Shown: positions 45,856-56,819, counted from the stretch's first letter. The stretch is 64,000 nucleotides of DNA from Siphonodentalium dalli (GCA_032622095.1 CP136068.1:129279989-129343988); one strand, 5' to 3'. Made by a program: numbers and translations. Notes: a model not told the origin generated them from the letters alone.

Positions 45856-48036
45856 GGTTTCTTTGAGATGGCGCTTCAGTGATTTCTTCCCCCTTGACAC
45901 ACATTATAAATCTGACAATACACTACGGGATCATTCCAAACGATTTGAAAGTTGCAAGAGTGGTTCCCATTTATAAAAAAAATGAAAAAACTTCACCCGG
46001 TAATTATAGACCGGTCTCCATCCTAAATCTGGCTTCCAAAATCCTGGAGAAAATTGTTTATAAACAAATGGAAGAATACCTAACACAGAATAATTTATTA
46101 TATGAGCATCAATCGGGGTTTAGAGCTGGCTTCTCAACCGAATCTACCCTTATTTCTCTCACCGACTCTATCAGAAGGAACATGGATAAAGGATCGCTTA
46201 CTGGAATGGTCTTTATTGACCTCCAGAAAGCATTTGACACTGTGAACCATACTATCCTTTTGGACAAATTAAGTGCTCTAGGCAGTGATAATAACACCGT
46301 AACATGGTTCTCATCATATCTGTCAGACAGGACCCAAATTACTGACATAAGTGGAACACACTCACATGCTATGAATATCACGTGTGGTGTCCCTCAAGGG
46401 TCAATATTGGGACCTCTTCTGTTTTTATTATACGTGAACGATGCCGTTGCAGCCGTAAATTGCAAGTTACTACTGTATACAGATGACTCAGCTGTGATAG
46501 TCTCGGGAAATGATTCAAAAGTGATAGCAGATCAGCTGAGTACTGAATTAACATCACTAAGCCACTGGCTAGTCGACAACAAATTAGGCAAAACAGAATC
46601 CATCTTATTTGGCTCCAAACGCAAAATTAATAAATGTCCCGAACTTGCAATCTGCTGCAATGGTATTCAATATTCAGTCCGTCAAGGAGGTGAAATATAT
46701 CTCGAGATATCTCGATGAAAGTCTCACTGGGGAACAAATGGCCAAACAGGTACTAAATAAAGTAACTGCTCGTCTCAAATTTTTATATAGAAAGGCTGAC
46801 TTTCTAACCCCTTTCACAAAGAAACTACTTGCCAACTCATTAATTCAATGCCACCTCGATTATGCATCCTCTATTTGGTATAGCTCTTTGAGTAAAACTA
46901 CCAAAAATAAACTACAAATATTTCAAAACAAATTAATCCGGTTTGTTCTGAGCTTGGATAGATTTTCACATATAGGTTATGAAGAGTTTAAAACCATTAA
47001 ATGGCTTCCGGTTGAATCCAGAGTTTCCCAAAGAAAGCTGACTATCATGAAAAATATTACAGATGGGAAAGCTCCTACATACCTAAGAGATGGATTCCAA
47101 TTTTCGAACACTCATTGTAAATATAATCTCCGGTCTGGAATCTTTAGATTATCTGTGCCCCATGTTAGGGTATTTGGTTACAATAGCTTTTTCTACACAG
47201 GAATCACATTGTGGAATAATTATGTAAAATATTTTGAACCTAACTGCAACTTGGCTACATGGAATCACCTAATAAAACAGGAATTATTCGATAAAATTCT
47301 AGGTACTGAGGAATCTGACTTTGTATATTATTAATGGTGTGAATCATAGTATTAATAATACCGTACGACCTTATGAGAACTTGTGCTGTGGCCTGGTCAG
47401 TCATGTGGTCGGTTACCATTAAGGACCACAGTGGAAATAAGCAAGCTTTGGCGTGCTTTCCTGTGCACTCCTTGATGGCAATCGATGGCATGACTTGTCA
47501 GACGAGCGTATTTCATATGTATATTTCTCTTCTACTACTCTATTTTCCCCTCTATCTTTCTATGTACGATGACAGTACTTGGCCAGCTGCATATATTGTC
47601 ACTGCTGTCTGTATTTAGGGATTCCATCTTTCGGTAAGGGACATGCCAGTCTAAAGCCGGCCATACATGGCAGCAGTGTGTATATGCAGGTGGCGAAGAG
47701 CTGTTGGTTCTATTACTAGTATCTCTTAAGCAACATGACAGTCCTGTTGAGGGAGGAGGGTGGGATAGCACGGGTTGATTATTCATGTTGTATATATATA
47801 TATACAGGTACGAGTATCTATTTAGTAGTCATTACTAAGCTAGGTTTATTCACTATATTGTCCCTCTACAGAACTGTCAAGCTGCATTCTTGTTATATTT
47901 ATATATCTATACTCTTTATATTTATATTATATGAATGTCACACTCTGTGTTTCATCTTTTGTATATATGCTTATGCTCATGTCTGCAAATTTTGCATCTT
48001 TTAGCCATTACAAAATTATCTATCTATCTATCTAGC
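45856..48036 (+). mobile_element. 5'-truncated CR1/L2-like LINE
   Basis: Begins inside the reverse transcriptase and ends in a (tatc)n tail at about 48017-48036, as CR1/L2-type elements do. The flanks at both ends share ttaac-ttatggg-gatgtcaggctgg (45825-45850 and 48043-48070), consistent with an old target-site duplication. The 3' UTR runs 47335-48016. Confidence 0.75.
45879..47334 (+). pseudogene. LINE reverse transcriptase, one frameshift
   Basis: The first frame (45879-46718) carries ARVVPIYKKN, NYRPVSILN, GFRAGFSTESTL, FIDLQKAFDTVNH, GVPQGSILGPLLFLLYVND and LLYTDDSAVIV, the standard reverse transcriptase blocks. The catalytic box reads YTDD instead of the usual YADD; both Asp are present. 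Around 46676-46683 a single-base change shifts the frame, and 46609-47334 continues with YLDESLTGEQMAKQVLNKV, LIQCHLDYASSIWY and the C-terminal region to FVYY. The endonuclease is missing (5' truncation). Not a host gene. Confidence 0.9.
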
Positions 48037-48289
48037 CACATATTTTAACTTTATGGGGATGTCAGGCTGGAAGTTTCCAAAAGTTGGACCGCTTGAAGTA
48101 CCAGTTGTAAAATTCTAACCTTAGAGGGACGTGCAAAAGAAATCTTGTTAACTTAGGACTAGTTTAGTTGTCTTGTTTAAAAAGGGCAGGGGGGTTGGAG
48201 ATTTGTCAGTGTGTGCAATTAGAAATTTCAAGGTGAAGTCTCCTGCTCAACGGAGAAACAACAGCTATGTCCCTGTGTATAACTACTTA
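48037..48289 (+). repeat. Continuation of the diverged interspersed repeat
   Basis: aaagttggaccgcttgaagt-accagttgtaaaatt and gctcaacggagaaac match 17240-17400 and 59100-59170. It ends at the hAT-type target duplication. Confidence 0.6.
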
Positions 48290-48658
48290 TCTTAAGTATA
48301 GGGTTGCCACGACTATGAGTTTTCAGAATCGACTAATTGACCGCTATAGTTTACGGTTAGTCGATTAATCGTCCATATATGTGCCCTATATCCAGGTAAA
48401 CAAGTGATAAATGCGACATTACGATGACTACTTTACATCCATTCTGAACACAGTTATAAACTGTCCGTGTTCCGTGCTTTATTTCATATACAACAAGGAA
48501 TACTAATACTCTCATTCGTCCCAATGTAGTTATAAACATGCCCTTACTATTAAATACTGCCCAGAATTTCTAATGAGCCAGATGTTTCTACAAACAGTTA
48601 CTGCACGCAGTGCCACACACAACGTGACAGTAACTGTTCAAAATTACATGAAGTGCTA

Positions 48659-48960
48659 CGGTGGCCCGTAAGTGCCACGGCAAAACAAACTTTCCATCCA
48701 TACACACGGCAAAACAAACTTTTCAATCACGGCAGAATAAACTTTTGACTCACGGCAGAATAAACTTTTGACTCACGGCAAAATAAACTTTTCACTCACG
48801 GCAGAATAAACTTTTCACTCACGGCAAAATAAACTTTTCACTCACGGCAAAATAAACTTTTGACTCACGGCTGAATATACTTTTCACTCACGGCAAAATA
48901 AACTTTTCACTCACGGCAAAATAAACTTTTGACTCACGGCAAAATAAACTTTTCACTCGC
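48659..48960 (+). repeat. Left arm of a Foldback-like element: 23-bp tandem repeats
   Basis: Opens with tggcccgtaagtgccacggc, then about 12 units of acggcaaaataaacttttcactc. It is inverted relative to 52190-52764. Confidence 0.85.
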
Positions 48961-48971
48961 AGCTATAATAA

Positions 48972-50690
48972 TCTATCAACTTCAACCCTTAGTTGAAAAT
49001 CTCGTGTGCCTCATTCGTCTTTTTACTGATGACACCTCTATCTTTCTTACAGTTGAAAATCCTAATATAGCCGCTGGTATAATCAACCGAGATATTGAAA
49101 CGATAGTCAGTTGGTCTGTAAAATGGCTTGTTAAATTTAATCCTCTCAAGACTGAAACACTACTAGTTTCGCGCAAGAATGATCAACCGTTTCACCCCAT
49201 TTTATTTATGGGAAATTCCATAATCACTGACGTGCAAACGCATAAACATTTAGGTTTAACCTTTGACGATCGTGGCACTTGGAATACACACATTAATTCA
49301 ATAACCGAGAAAGCCTGGAAAAAATTAAATATGATCAAACGTTTTAAATATAGGCTGAGCAGAAAGTCTCTCGAAAAAAATTATTTAATTTTAGAATATG
49401 CCTCCCCCGTTTGGGATAATTGTCCGGACTACTTACGAGATGATATTGAAGACATCCAATATGAAATGGCGAGAATAGTTACCGGTGCAACCCGAAGTGT
49501 TAGTAATGCCAAGTTGATAGATGAGGCCGGGTGGAAATATCTTGACGATAGACGCAAGCAGCATAAATTGATCCAATTCTTCAAAATGAAAACCGGTAGG
49601 GCACCACCTTATATTAGTAATATGGTACCCCAGCAAGTAACTCACTACATGACCACAACACTAGAAATTCAATGAAACGCCCCCCCCCCCCCCCTGATAG
49701 TAATAATGATTACTATATGCAATCCTTTCTTCCGTCGTCAGTCCGTTCGTGGAATGTACTCCCAGACTATGTTAAAGAAGCATCTTCAAGAGGCGATTTC
49801 AAACGCAATCTTAAACCTGATATATTAAAGCCTAAATACTACTTTACCAGCTATTCTAGGACAGCTCAAATTTACCACACCAGGCTGAGATTAAGATGTA
49901 GCAATCTTAACAGCGATCTAAAAGATAACCACCTCAAAGACTTGCCTTAATGCATGTGTGGTTGCATTGAAACTGCTAGACATTTTTTTCTGGAATGCGC
50001 TCAATATACCTCTCACAGAGAAGAACTTCTTAATACTCTATCTGATGTAACAATAACTAGTGAATTATTACTATGGGGATCTGATGAATTATCCTATGAA
50101 ACTAATAACAAAATCTTCATGGCAGCTCAGAAATTTATAATAACCAGTAATCGCTTTCAACGATTCTTCTCTTAAGCTGTTCCAAAATTGCAATATTGAA
50201 CTTGCATGGTACATCATAAACCGAGATGCTATTGATCTCTCCAACGTGGGTCGTCGGGTCGATGGACCACTGCAGATGTTCACATGGTTATTTTTCCAAT
50301 CACAAATTATGTATAAATACTTTTTATTTCCTTGAAATGTGTCATTATATATCTTTTTGGTTTATTTGAAATTAATTATATGCATGTTCAGATATATAAT
50401 TACACCTCACACTCTGTACTCTCTGACCTTCTCTCTAAAATTATGACATTATCTTCTGTCCCTTTGACTCGCCTCCACCTCATATTTCTTCTTTCTATGG
50501 ATCTTTTTTATGCCTCTATTATTTACCCCTACTTGACTTGCAGTCAAGTAGGGCTGTGCCATTGTCAAGGGAGAGGGCTTCAAATAAGCCTATGGCTTGT
50601 TGCCTAATCCCGTTTTCTTCTAAATTTGTATCTATTGTAATTATTTATCTGAATGTCCATAGAGGGAAAAATAAATACTGTTTAAACTAA
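48972..50690 (+). pseudogene. LINE fragment: end of reverse transcriptase, C-terminal region and 3' UTR
   Basis: The frame opens just after the 23-bp repeats with LVCLIRLFTDDTSIFL (catalytic box F-TDD), then WLVKFNPLKTETLLVSRK, HKHLGLTFDDRGTWNTHI, LEYASPVWDN and IQYEMARIVTGATR. A run of Cs near 49680 shifts the frame to RSWNVLPDYVKEASSR. A TAA at about 49948 interrupts before CMCGCIETARHFFLEC, a Cys/His knuckle. It ends LLWGSDELS...FQRFFS at 50175. The 3' UTR to 50690 (gagggaaaaataaatactg) recurs inverted at 53329-53485. The 5' half is absent. Dead copy of a CR1/jockey-like element. Confidence 0.85.
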
Positions 50691-50694
50691 CCCT

Positions 50695-51540
50695 TAGTTG
50701 TATGTACCCTTTATCAACTTCGAAACTGACGCTTATAATAAAGAGCGTTTAACCAGTATGTGCCCTTTGTCCACATAAAACTGATGAATAATAAAGAGTG
50801 TTTACTTTTAAAATTTCGTCAGTATATGGCATACCTTCAAAGTAGTACTGGTGCTTATTCCAAGAGAGTCTACCTTCCAAAATCTATGACTATGAGTCAT
50901 ATCACAGAAAACCTCAACCAGTATGTGCCCTTTATTAAGACTTTATCAACCCCACCTTAGTCTTACAATGGAGAGCGTTTAATCAGTTTTTGCACTTTAT
51001 CAACTTCGAAATTGTCGCTTACAATACACAGCGTTTTATCAGTATGTGCCCTCTATCAAATTCGAAACTGGTGCTTGCAAACAAGAGCGTTAAGTATATG
51101 ACCTATACCTTCACAACTGAAGCATAATATATCTGGTAATACCAGTAAAGTGGGGCATATCATACAACACTTTAATCAGCATGTGCTCTTTTCAACATCA
51201 AAACTGATGCGTGTGATCAAGAGCGTTTACTCTTAGTATTCCGTCAGTATATGTATGACTACCTTCCAAACTGTCGCTTATACCAAGATGGGAATTCAAA
51301 TGAAGATGGTCTTATTACAGAAAACTTTAATCATTATGTGAACTTTACTTCAATTATTTTATCCCCAAACAGAGCGTTTAATAATTATGTAAGTGCCTTT
51401 TATCAACTCGAAATTGATGCTTACAATAAAGAATGTTTATTAGAAATCAGCATACAATATGACAGTCTCTTTACACAGTGCAGAGAAACAGTCGGAACCT
51501 CAACGCCACAGGGGACCTTTGCTCACTGCATGCTATAGAG
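50695..51540 (+). repeat. Degenerate ~60-bp tandem repeat
   Basis: The unit agagcgtttaaccagtatgt, gccctttatcaacttcgaaa, ctgacgcttacaataa recurs irregularly about ten times with strong divergence. The ORF at 51251-51538 is a shadow of it. Confidence 0.7.
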
Positions 51541-51599
51541 ATTTACACGACCTGACATAATATAGCTCGCATATAACTCCCACGTCACCACAGCCATGA

Positions 51600-52140
51600 A
51601 AATATTTTTAGTCGTGAGAGAGAGAGAGAGAGAGAGCGCGTTTAACCAGTATGGGGGGGGGTACAATCGCTAATATCGCCTGACAACTGAGTTGGTTTCT
51701 ACGGCAGGTATGTTATAAACATAACTTTATAGATGTACTGGGGGGGGTACAATAGCTAATATCGCCTGACAACTGCGTTGGTTTCTATGGCAGAGAGAGA
51801 GAGAGCGAGAGCGTTTAACCAGTATGGGGGGGGGGGGGTACAATCGCTAATATCGCCTGACAACTGAGTTGGTTTCTACGGCAGGTATGTTATAAACATA
51901 ACTTTATAGATGTACTGGGGGGGGTACAATCGCTAATATCGCCTGACAACTGCGTTGGTTTCTACGGCAGAGAGAGAGAGAGAGAGAGCGTTTAACCAGT
52001 ATGGGGGGGGGGTACAATCGCTAATATCGCCTGACAACTGAGTTGGTTTCTACGGCAGGTATGTTATAAACATAACTTTATAGATGTACTGGGGGGGGGT
52101 ACAATCGCTAATATCGCCTGACAACTGCGTTGGTTTCTAC

Positions 52141-52174
<34 letters not shown>

Positions 52175-52175
52175 G
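51600..52175 (+). repeat. ~175-bp tandem repeat, three units
   Basis: gcgtttaaccagtatggggg occurs at 51637, 51811 and 51989. Each unit holds (GA)n, two poly-G runs and two copies of tacaatcgctaatatcgcct, gacaactg-gttggtttct. The units are nearly identical, so the amplification is recent. Confidence 0.85.
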
Positions 52176-52189
52176 AGAGGTATGTTTTG

Positions 52190-52764
52190 ATGAAAAGTAT
52201 GTTTTGCCGTGAGTGAAAAGTTTGTTTTGCCGTGATTGAAAAGTTTATTTTGCCGTGATTGAAAAGTTTGTTTTGCCGTGAGTTAAAAGTTTGTTTTGCC
52301 GTGATTGAAAAGTTTGTTTTGCCATGAGTTAAAAGTTTGTTTTGCCATGAGTGAACAGTTTATTTTGCCGTGATTGAAAAGTTTGTTTTGCCGTGAGTGA
52401 AAAGTTTGTTTTGCCGTGAGTTAAAAGTTTGTTTTGCCGTGATTGAAAAGTTTGTTTTGCCGTGAGTTAAAAGTTTGTTTTGCCGTGATTGAAAAGTTTG
52501 TTTTGCCATGAGTTAAAAGTTTGTTTTGCCATGAGTGAACAGTTTATTTTGCCGTGATTGAAAAGTTTGTTTTGCCGTGAGTGAAAAGTTTGTTTTGCCG
52601 TGAGTTAAAAGTTTGTTTTGCCGTGAGTGAAAAGTTTATTTTGCCGCGAGTGAAAAGTTTGTTTTGCCGTGATTGAAAAGTTTGTTTTGCCGTGAGTGGA
52701 AAGTTTGTTTTGCCGTGTGCATGGATGAAAGGTTTGTTTTGCCGTGGCACTTACGGGCCACCAT
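52190..52764 (-). repeat. Right arm of the Foldback-like element: 23-bp tandem repeats
   Basis: About 24 units of gagtgaaaagtttgttttgccgt and variants, closing with gccgtggcacttacgggcca. It is the complement of the left arm, but about twice as long. Confidence 0.85.
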
Positions 52765-52769
52765 AAAGT

Positions 52770-53328
52770 GCGGCTAATGTCGGCAGAGTTGGCTGCAAGC
52801 CACCGATATGTATTTTGGCAGAGCATGTACTTTGGCTAAAGGCGCAAAGGTGTGCACAAGGCCATAGGTAGATGGCAGATATTTGTGATCTTGCGGGGGT
52901 GATACAGATGCAGTCCCAATTAATGCCATGTATAACCTGGACATTAGTTTAAGTTGTAAGAGATAATGAAGCTAATTAATAGTTTATATACATTAACACA
53001 TTGGTGAATATATATAGCACTAATAAGTAATAACGAATAACACAAACTTTTTACTGTCTAGTAACATTGAACTTTCCATGTCCCACAAACTTTGTGACTT
53101 TGTCAATACTGGTGAACGTACAGTTTTACTCAGTGAAACGTCTTCGCCGACATCAAAGGCAAAGGAAGCCGCCGTCCCGCCACGGACTGTGACAACATGT
53201 CGCACACAGAATTCTGTGAAGATGAGTTCCAAATGTCAGCTGCTCGACATCAACGGCAAAGGAAGCCGCATCGGAAGTGGCGAATCTGATGTGGTAAATT
53301 GTGCTGCATATGTACACACGCTGTTAGT
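52770..53328. other. Right flank of the hAT-type element; no gene supported
   Basis: An 84-codon + frame (53078-53332) contains two imperfect copies of an ccgacatcaaaggcaaagga segment, so it is partly repeat. No domain recognised. Confidence 0.4.
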
Positions 53329-53485
53329 TTAAACAGTATTTATTTTCCCTCTATGGACATTCAGATAAATAATTACAATAGATACAAATTTAGAAGAAAA
53401 TGGGATTAGGCAACAAGCCATAGGGTTATTTGAAGCCCTCTCCCTTGACAATGGCACAACCCTACTTGACTTCAAGTCAACGCTG
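53329..53485 (-). mobile_element. LINE 3' UTR fragment
   Basis: tttaaacagtatttattttccctctatgg through caagtaggg is the inverted match of 50530-50700. It is a second, heavily 5'-truncated insertion of the same LINE family. Confidence 0.8.
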
Positions 53486-53862
53486 TTAACTGTTACTTCC
53501 AGACATGACATCGATGCATAGTATGCTTATATACATAACAAGTACCCACCCCCTCCCATCGGGCAATCGTTGACGAATGTAAATAACCGTCAACGTCCTC
53601 ACCTGTCGAAGGTTAGTCGATTAATCAAATAATCTTGGAAAACCTAGTCTTAAGTGAAGTTGATTGACTGTTGTAGTCGTCCGAGTAGTGATGAACCGAT
53701 ATAATTTCTGCACACTCTGGTTTCCTCTGGTTTTTTGGCAACCGGCTGAAGAATGAGAATATGGATTTTAACGAATCCTGATATTGTGAGAATTTATGCC
53801 TGAAAATAAAATATATCAACATATACCGGTACACACAATAATTTGAATAATTTTGATGAGTT

Positions 53863-53893
<31 letters not shown>

Positions 53894-53907
53894 CATTTAT
53901 TAACAAT

Positions 53908-55955
53908 TTATTAGCTCAACTTTACTTTGTAAAGTTTGAGCTATTGCCATGTCTTTGTCGTCCATGTGTGCGTGTGTGCGTGATTTGTCAACAATTTCAT
54001 TTAGCGTGGGCTACAGGTCGTACCTTTGGTCGGATCATTATGAAATTTGTCATAGCTGTTGACATTGATATGAAGATGGGAACGAGTCATTTTTGGGTTA
54101 TTCGGAAAAAAACATGGCTGCCAGTGGCCATCTTGGATTTCAAAATTCAATCCATTAGCATGGGCTACAGGTCCTACTATTTGTATTAACATCCATGAAA
54201 TTTGTCATGGATGTTAATGTTGACATGTAGATGGGAGCGAGTCATTTTGGGGTCCTTCGGCCAAAAAATATGGCCGCCAGCAGCCATCTTGGATTTTACT
54301 CTTTGCATGACTAAATCCTTTGATGTAAACATATTTTATTCCAATAAAAAAATAACATATTTAAACATTTGACAAATATTTTACAGTAAGACAGAATAAT
54401 ATATATAATCGGATGATTGGAAAGGGTATTAAACAACAAGGCCGAAGGGCTTTTATTAAGTTTGCTCCCCCTTTGTTTCGCGCCCACTCTTCATTAAGTG
54501 TAGAGGGGGGGTCGGACTGGAAGGAATGAAACTATCATAATTATAGTATAATGGTGTTGTCGTGAGAAACTGGGAGAGAGATTGAGAAGGAGAAAGAAAT
54601 AGAGAGGACGAGAGAGAGATATATAAAGGGGATTAGATGCTGAGAGAGGGGGTAGTGGTGAGGAATGTTCAATAATTGAGTTGAGTTGTTGCGTAATAAT
54701 AATAATGATGCTCGTCTATACTATTCTTCGTGTGTCAGACGCCATGGGAGGGGGTCAAGCGCAGTTATTAATATGTTGCATTGGTCAATGTACAGTGAGG
54801 AATATCATGCTGCCGCATAACTCGACCAGAATCCAAAGCAATTCGCTGTCCGTACAGGTGGTAGAATCAGGGAAATCTTTTTGTTCTCATGATATATGTC
54901 TGAACTGCATTAAATATTTGTTTGTTTTCGCGAAGGCTAAGCTCCCTTGATCCCCACAATAGAGTGTTTTCAGATAGGGCAACATTGGGTAGGGAGTCAT
55001 ATAGTTCTCTTCTGGGCTCTTGATATAAAGTACATTCAAAGAGATAGTGGTAAGTTGTCTCAAGTTCCCCACATAAACTAAAACCTTTGGCACAGGCTAT
55101 AGGTCGTACCTTTGGTCGGATCATTATGAAATTTGTCATGGCTTTTGACATTGACATGTAGATGGGAACGAGTCATTTTGGGGTCATTCAGCCAAAAAAC
55201 ATGTACATGGCCGCCAGTGGCCATCTTGGATTTAAAAGTTCAATCCTTTAGCACGGGCTACAGGTCGTACTGTTCGTCTGATGATCATGAAATTTGTCTT
55301 GGATGTTAATATTGACATGTAGATGGGAATGAGTCATTTTTGGGTCGTTTGGCCAAACAACATGGTCGCCAGTAGCCGTCTTGGAGTTTACTCTTTGCAT
55401 GACTAAATCCTTTGGCACAGGCTACAGGTCGTACCTTTGGTCAGGACATCATGAAATTTTTAATGGATGTTGACATTGACATGTAGATGGGAACGAGTCA
55501 TTTTGTGGTCATTCGGCCAATAAACATGGCCGCCAGTGGCTATCTTGGATTTAAAAATTCAATCCATCAGCACGGGCTACAGGTCGTACTGTTCGTCTAA
55601 TAATCATGAAATTTGTCATGGATGTTAATATTGACATGTAGATGGGAATGAGTAATTTTGGGGTAATTCGGCTAAAAAAACATGGCTGCCAGCAGCCATC
55701 TTGGATTTTACTCTTTGCATGTCTAAATCCTTTGGCACGGACTACAGGTCGTACCTTTGATCGGATCATTATGAAATTTGTCATGGCTGTTGACATTGAC
55801 ATGTAGATGGGAACGAGTCATATTGGGGTCATTCGCCATCTTGGATTTTACTTTTTGCGCAACCAGACCTTTCAACTTTCCACATTCCTAATCACTTCAT
55901 TGACTGTAACACATGCAATTATTGCCTTTCCAAGTTGAGCTACAGTGTTATCTTA
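53908..55955 (+). repeat. AGCTCAAC-type element, complete but split by a LINE fragment
   Basis: Head ttagctcaactttactttgtaaag at 53908, tail ccaagttgagctacagtgtt at about 55950. The internal units break at ctaaatcctttga (54322) and resume at ctaaaacctttggcac (55078). Confidence 0.8.
54323..55078 (-). pseudogene. 5'-truncated LINE 3' end (C-terminal knuckle and 3' UTR)
   Basis: On the minus strand it reads CGELETTYHYLFECTLYQEP, RRELYDSLPNVALSENTL, LLWGSRELSL and ends MRTKRFP at a stop near 54867. It is related to the C-terminus at 49954-50175 (C-G-x-E-T-x4-FLEC; LLWGS-ELS) but is a different lineage. The 3' UTR extends to 54323. It is flanked by ctaaat/ctaaaa-cctttg on both sides, a likely target duplication. 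Confidence 0.8.
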
Positions 55956-56013
55956 ATGTGAAAGAATGATTTCTGGGGGAGCTAACCTCAGGATTGTCCT
56001 CCTTAATATCATT

Positions 56014-56155
56014 ATTAGCTCATCTTTACTTTGTAAAGTTTGAGCTATTGCCATGGCTTGGTATCTGTCGTCCATGTGTGCATGTGTAATTCGTCAACAA
56101 TTTCCTTTAGCACGGGCTACATGTCGTACGTTTGGTCGGATCATTATGAAATTGT
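56014..56155 (+). repeat. AGCTCAAC-type element, head only
   Basis: ttagctcatctttactttgtaaagtttgagctattgcc through the first gcacgggctacatgtcgtac unit; truncated at about 56155. Confidence 0.75.
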
Positions 56156-56293
56156 CTGTATCTCAACCACAGGTTGACAGATATCAATGAAATTTGGTAT
56201 GGGTATTCACTACTATGATGGCAATAAATTATTTTGTTCACGTTTTCCATTCAAGAGTTATTTATCTTTGTTTATAATTTTCTTCTGCTTCAG

Positions 56294-56389
56294 CTGATGA
56301 CGAAATAACGAAGATCCTACCTTATGGGAATATCGCCCATGGACTAGCTTGGTCGCATTATATAGGTTATTTGAGGAAAATTCTGCCTG
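56294..56389 (+). CDS. STING1-like: STING domain exon (start of the cyclic-dinucleotide-binding domain)
   Basis: Acceptor ttttcttctgcttcag ends at 56293 and donor gtgagt starts at 56390. The 96-nt exon (phase 1 in and 1 out) is open and reads DDEITKILPYGNI, then AHGLAWSHYIGYLRKILP. N-x-A-x-G-L-A-W-S-x-Y-I-G-Y-L-x-x-x-L-P is the opening helix of the metazoan STING ligand-binding domain, at the dimer interface. STING binds 2'3'-cGAMP or cyclic di-GMP and drives antiviral or antibacterial signalling. No transmembrane segments are seen in the upstream exons. With the TIR-like exon before it, in matching phase, the gene is best read as TIR-STING. The following exons (LFxLLP, NSVY, YATPL motifs) were not found before the window ends. 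The STING assignment is strong; linkage to the TIR exon is inferred from order, strand and phase. Confidence 0.85.
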
Positions 56390-56819
56390 GTGAGTTCTGG
56401 CATTTTTGTCTCCCAAAATGTTTTTTTGGGGGACTATTAAAATCACCCCCATGTACGTGGTATCGCCAAAGCCGAGGGTATCGCCAAAGCCGAGGAAATG
56501 GGAAAGTCATTTTCACGTATATGATATGGGGATATGTTTGTTTCTCATCGTAAAACAGACATCGAGCATCGTCTGTGTATGTCCACATGAAGCAGGAGTA
56601 TTTATCCACCAGTTGTCAATCAGTTTTCCCAGATCAAACCATTATTTGTTTTTGGCGAATTTTTTCAATGGTGTTTTTGCTTTTGCTTAATCAAATTTTC
56701 GAGAACATCCATTCACTAGTATAGTTCTAGGACTTCCACGCTTCCAAAACAAATGCCGGTATATAGTTGAATCTGTCAATGAAGCATAGGATTTGACAGA
56801 ATTTTAAATTCTTTTTGAC
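56390..56819 (+). other. Intron after the STING exon; nothing recognised
   Basis: Contains a direct repeat of gtatcgccaaagccgagg near 56460-56495. No further exon with STING features. Confidence 0.5.

Larger units (their letters stand above)
48298..53647. mobile_element. Composite hAT-type element, 5.35 kb, perfect 8-bp target duplication
   Basis: TCTTAAGT stands at 48290-48297 and again at 53648-53655. The ends are ATAGGGTTGCCACGACTAT and, from the right, CTAGGTTTTCCAAGATTAT, both followed by the tcgactaa / gattaatcgactaa motif typical of hAT ends. An 8-bp duplication is the hAT mark. No transposase is recognised. The body is filled by a Foldback-like element (48659-52764) and LINE pieces, so the original element was short and became a landing site. 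Confidence 0.8.

Noticed and set aside
48659-52764. Regular short repeats considered as a CRISPR array
   Set aside because: The units are contiguous without unique spacers, in inverted arms, in a eukaryotic genome; Foldback-like arms explain them.
53078-53332. 84-codon + ORF in the right flank of the composite hAT-type element
   Set aside because: Contains an internal DNA repeat and overlaps no recognisable domain; not strong enough to call a gene.
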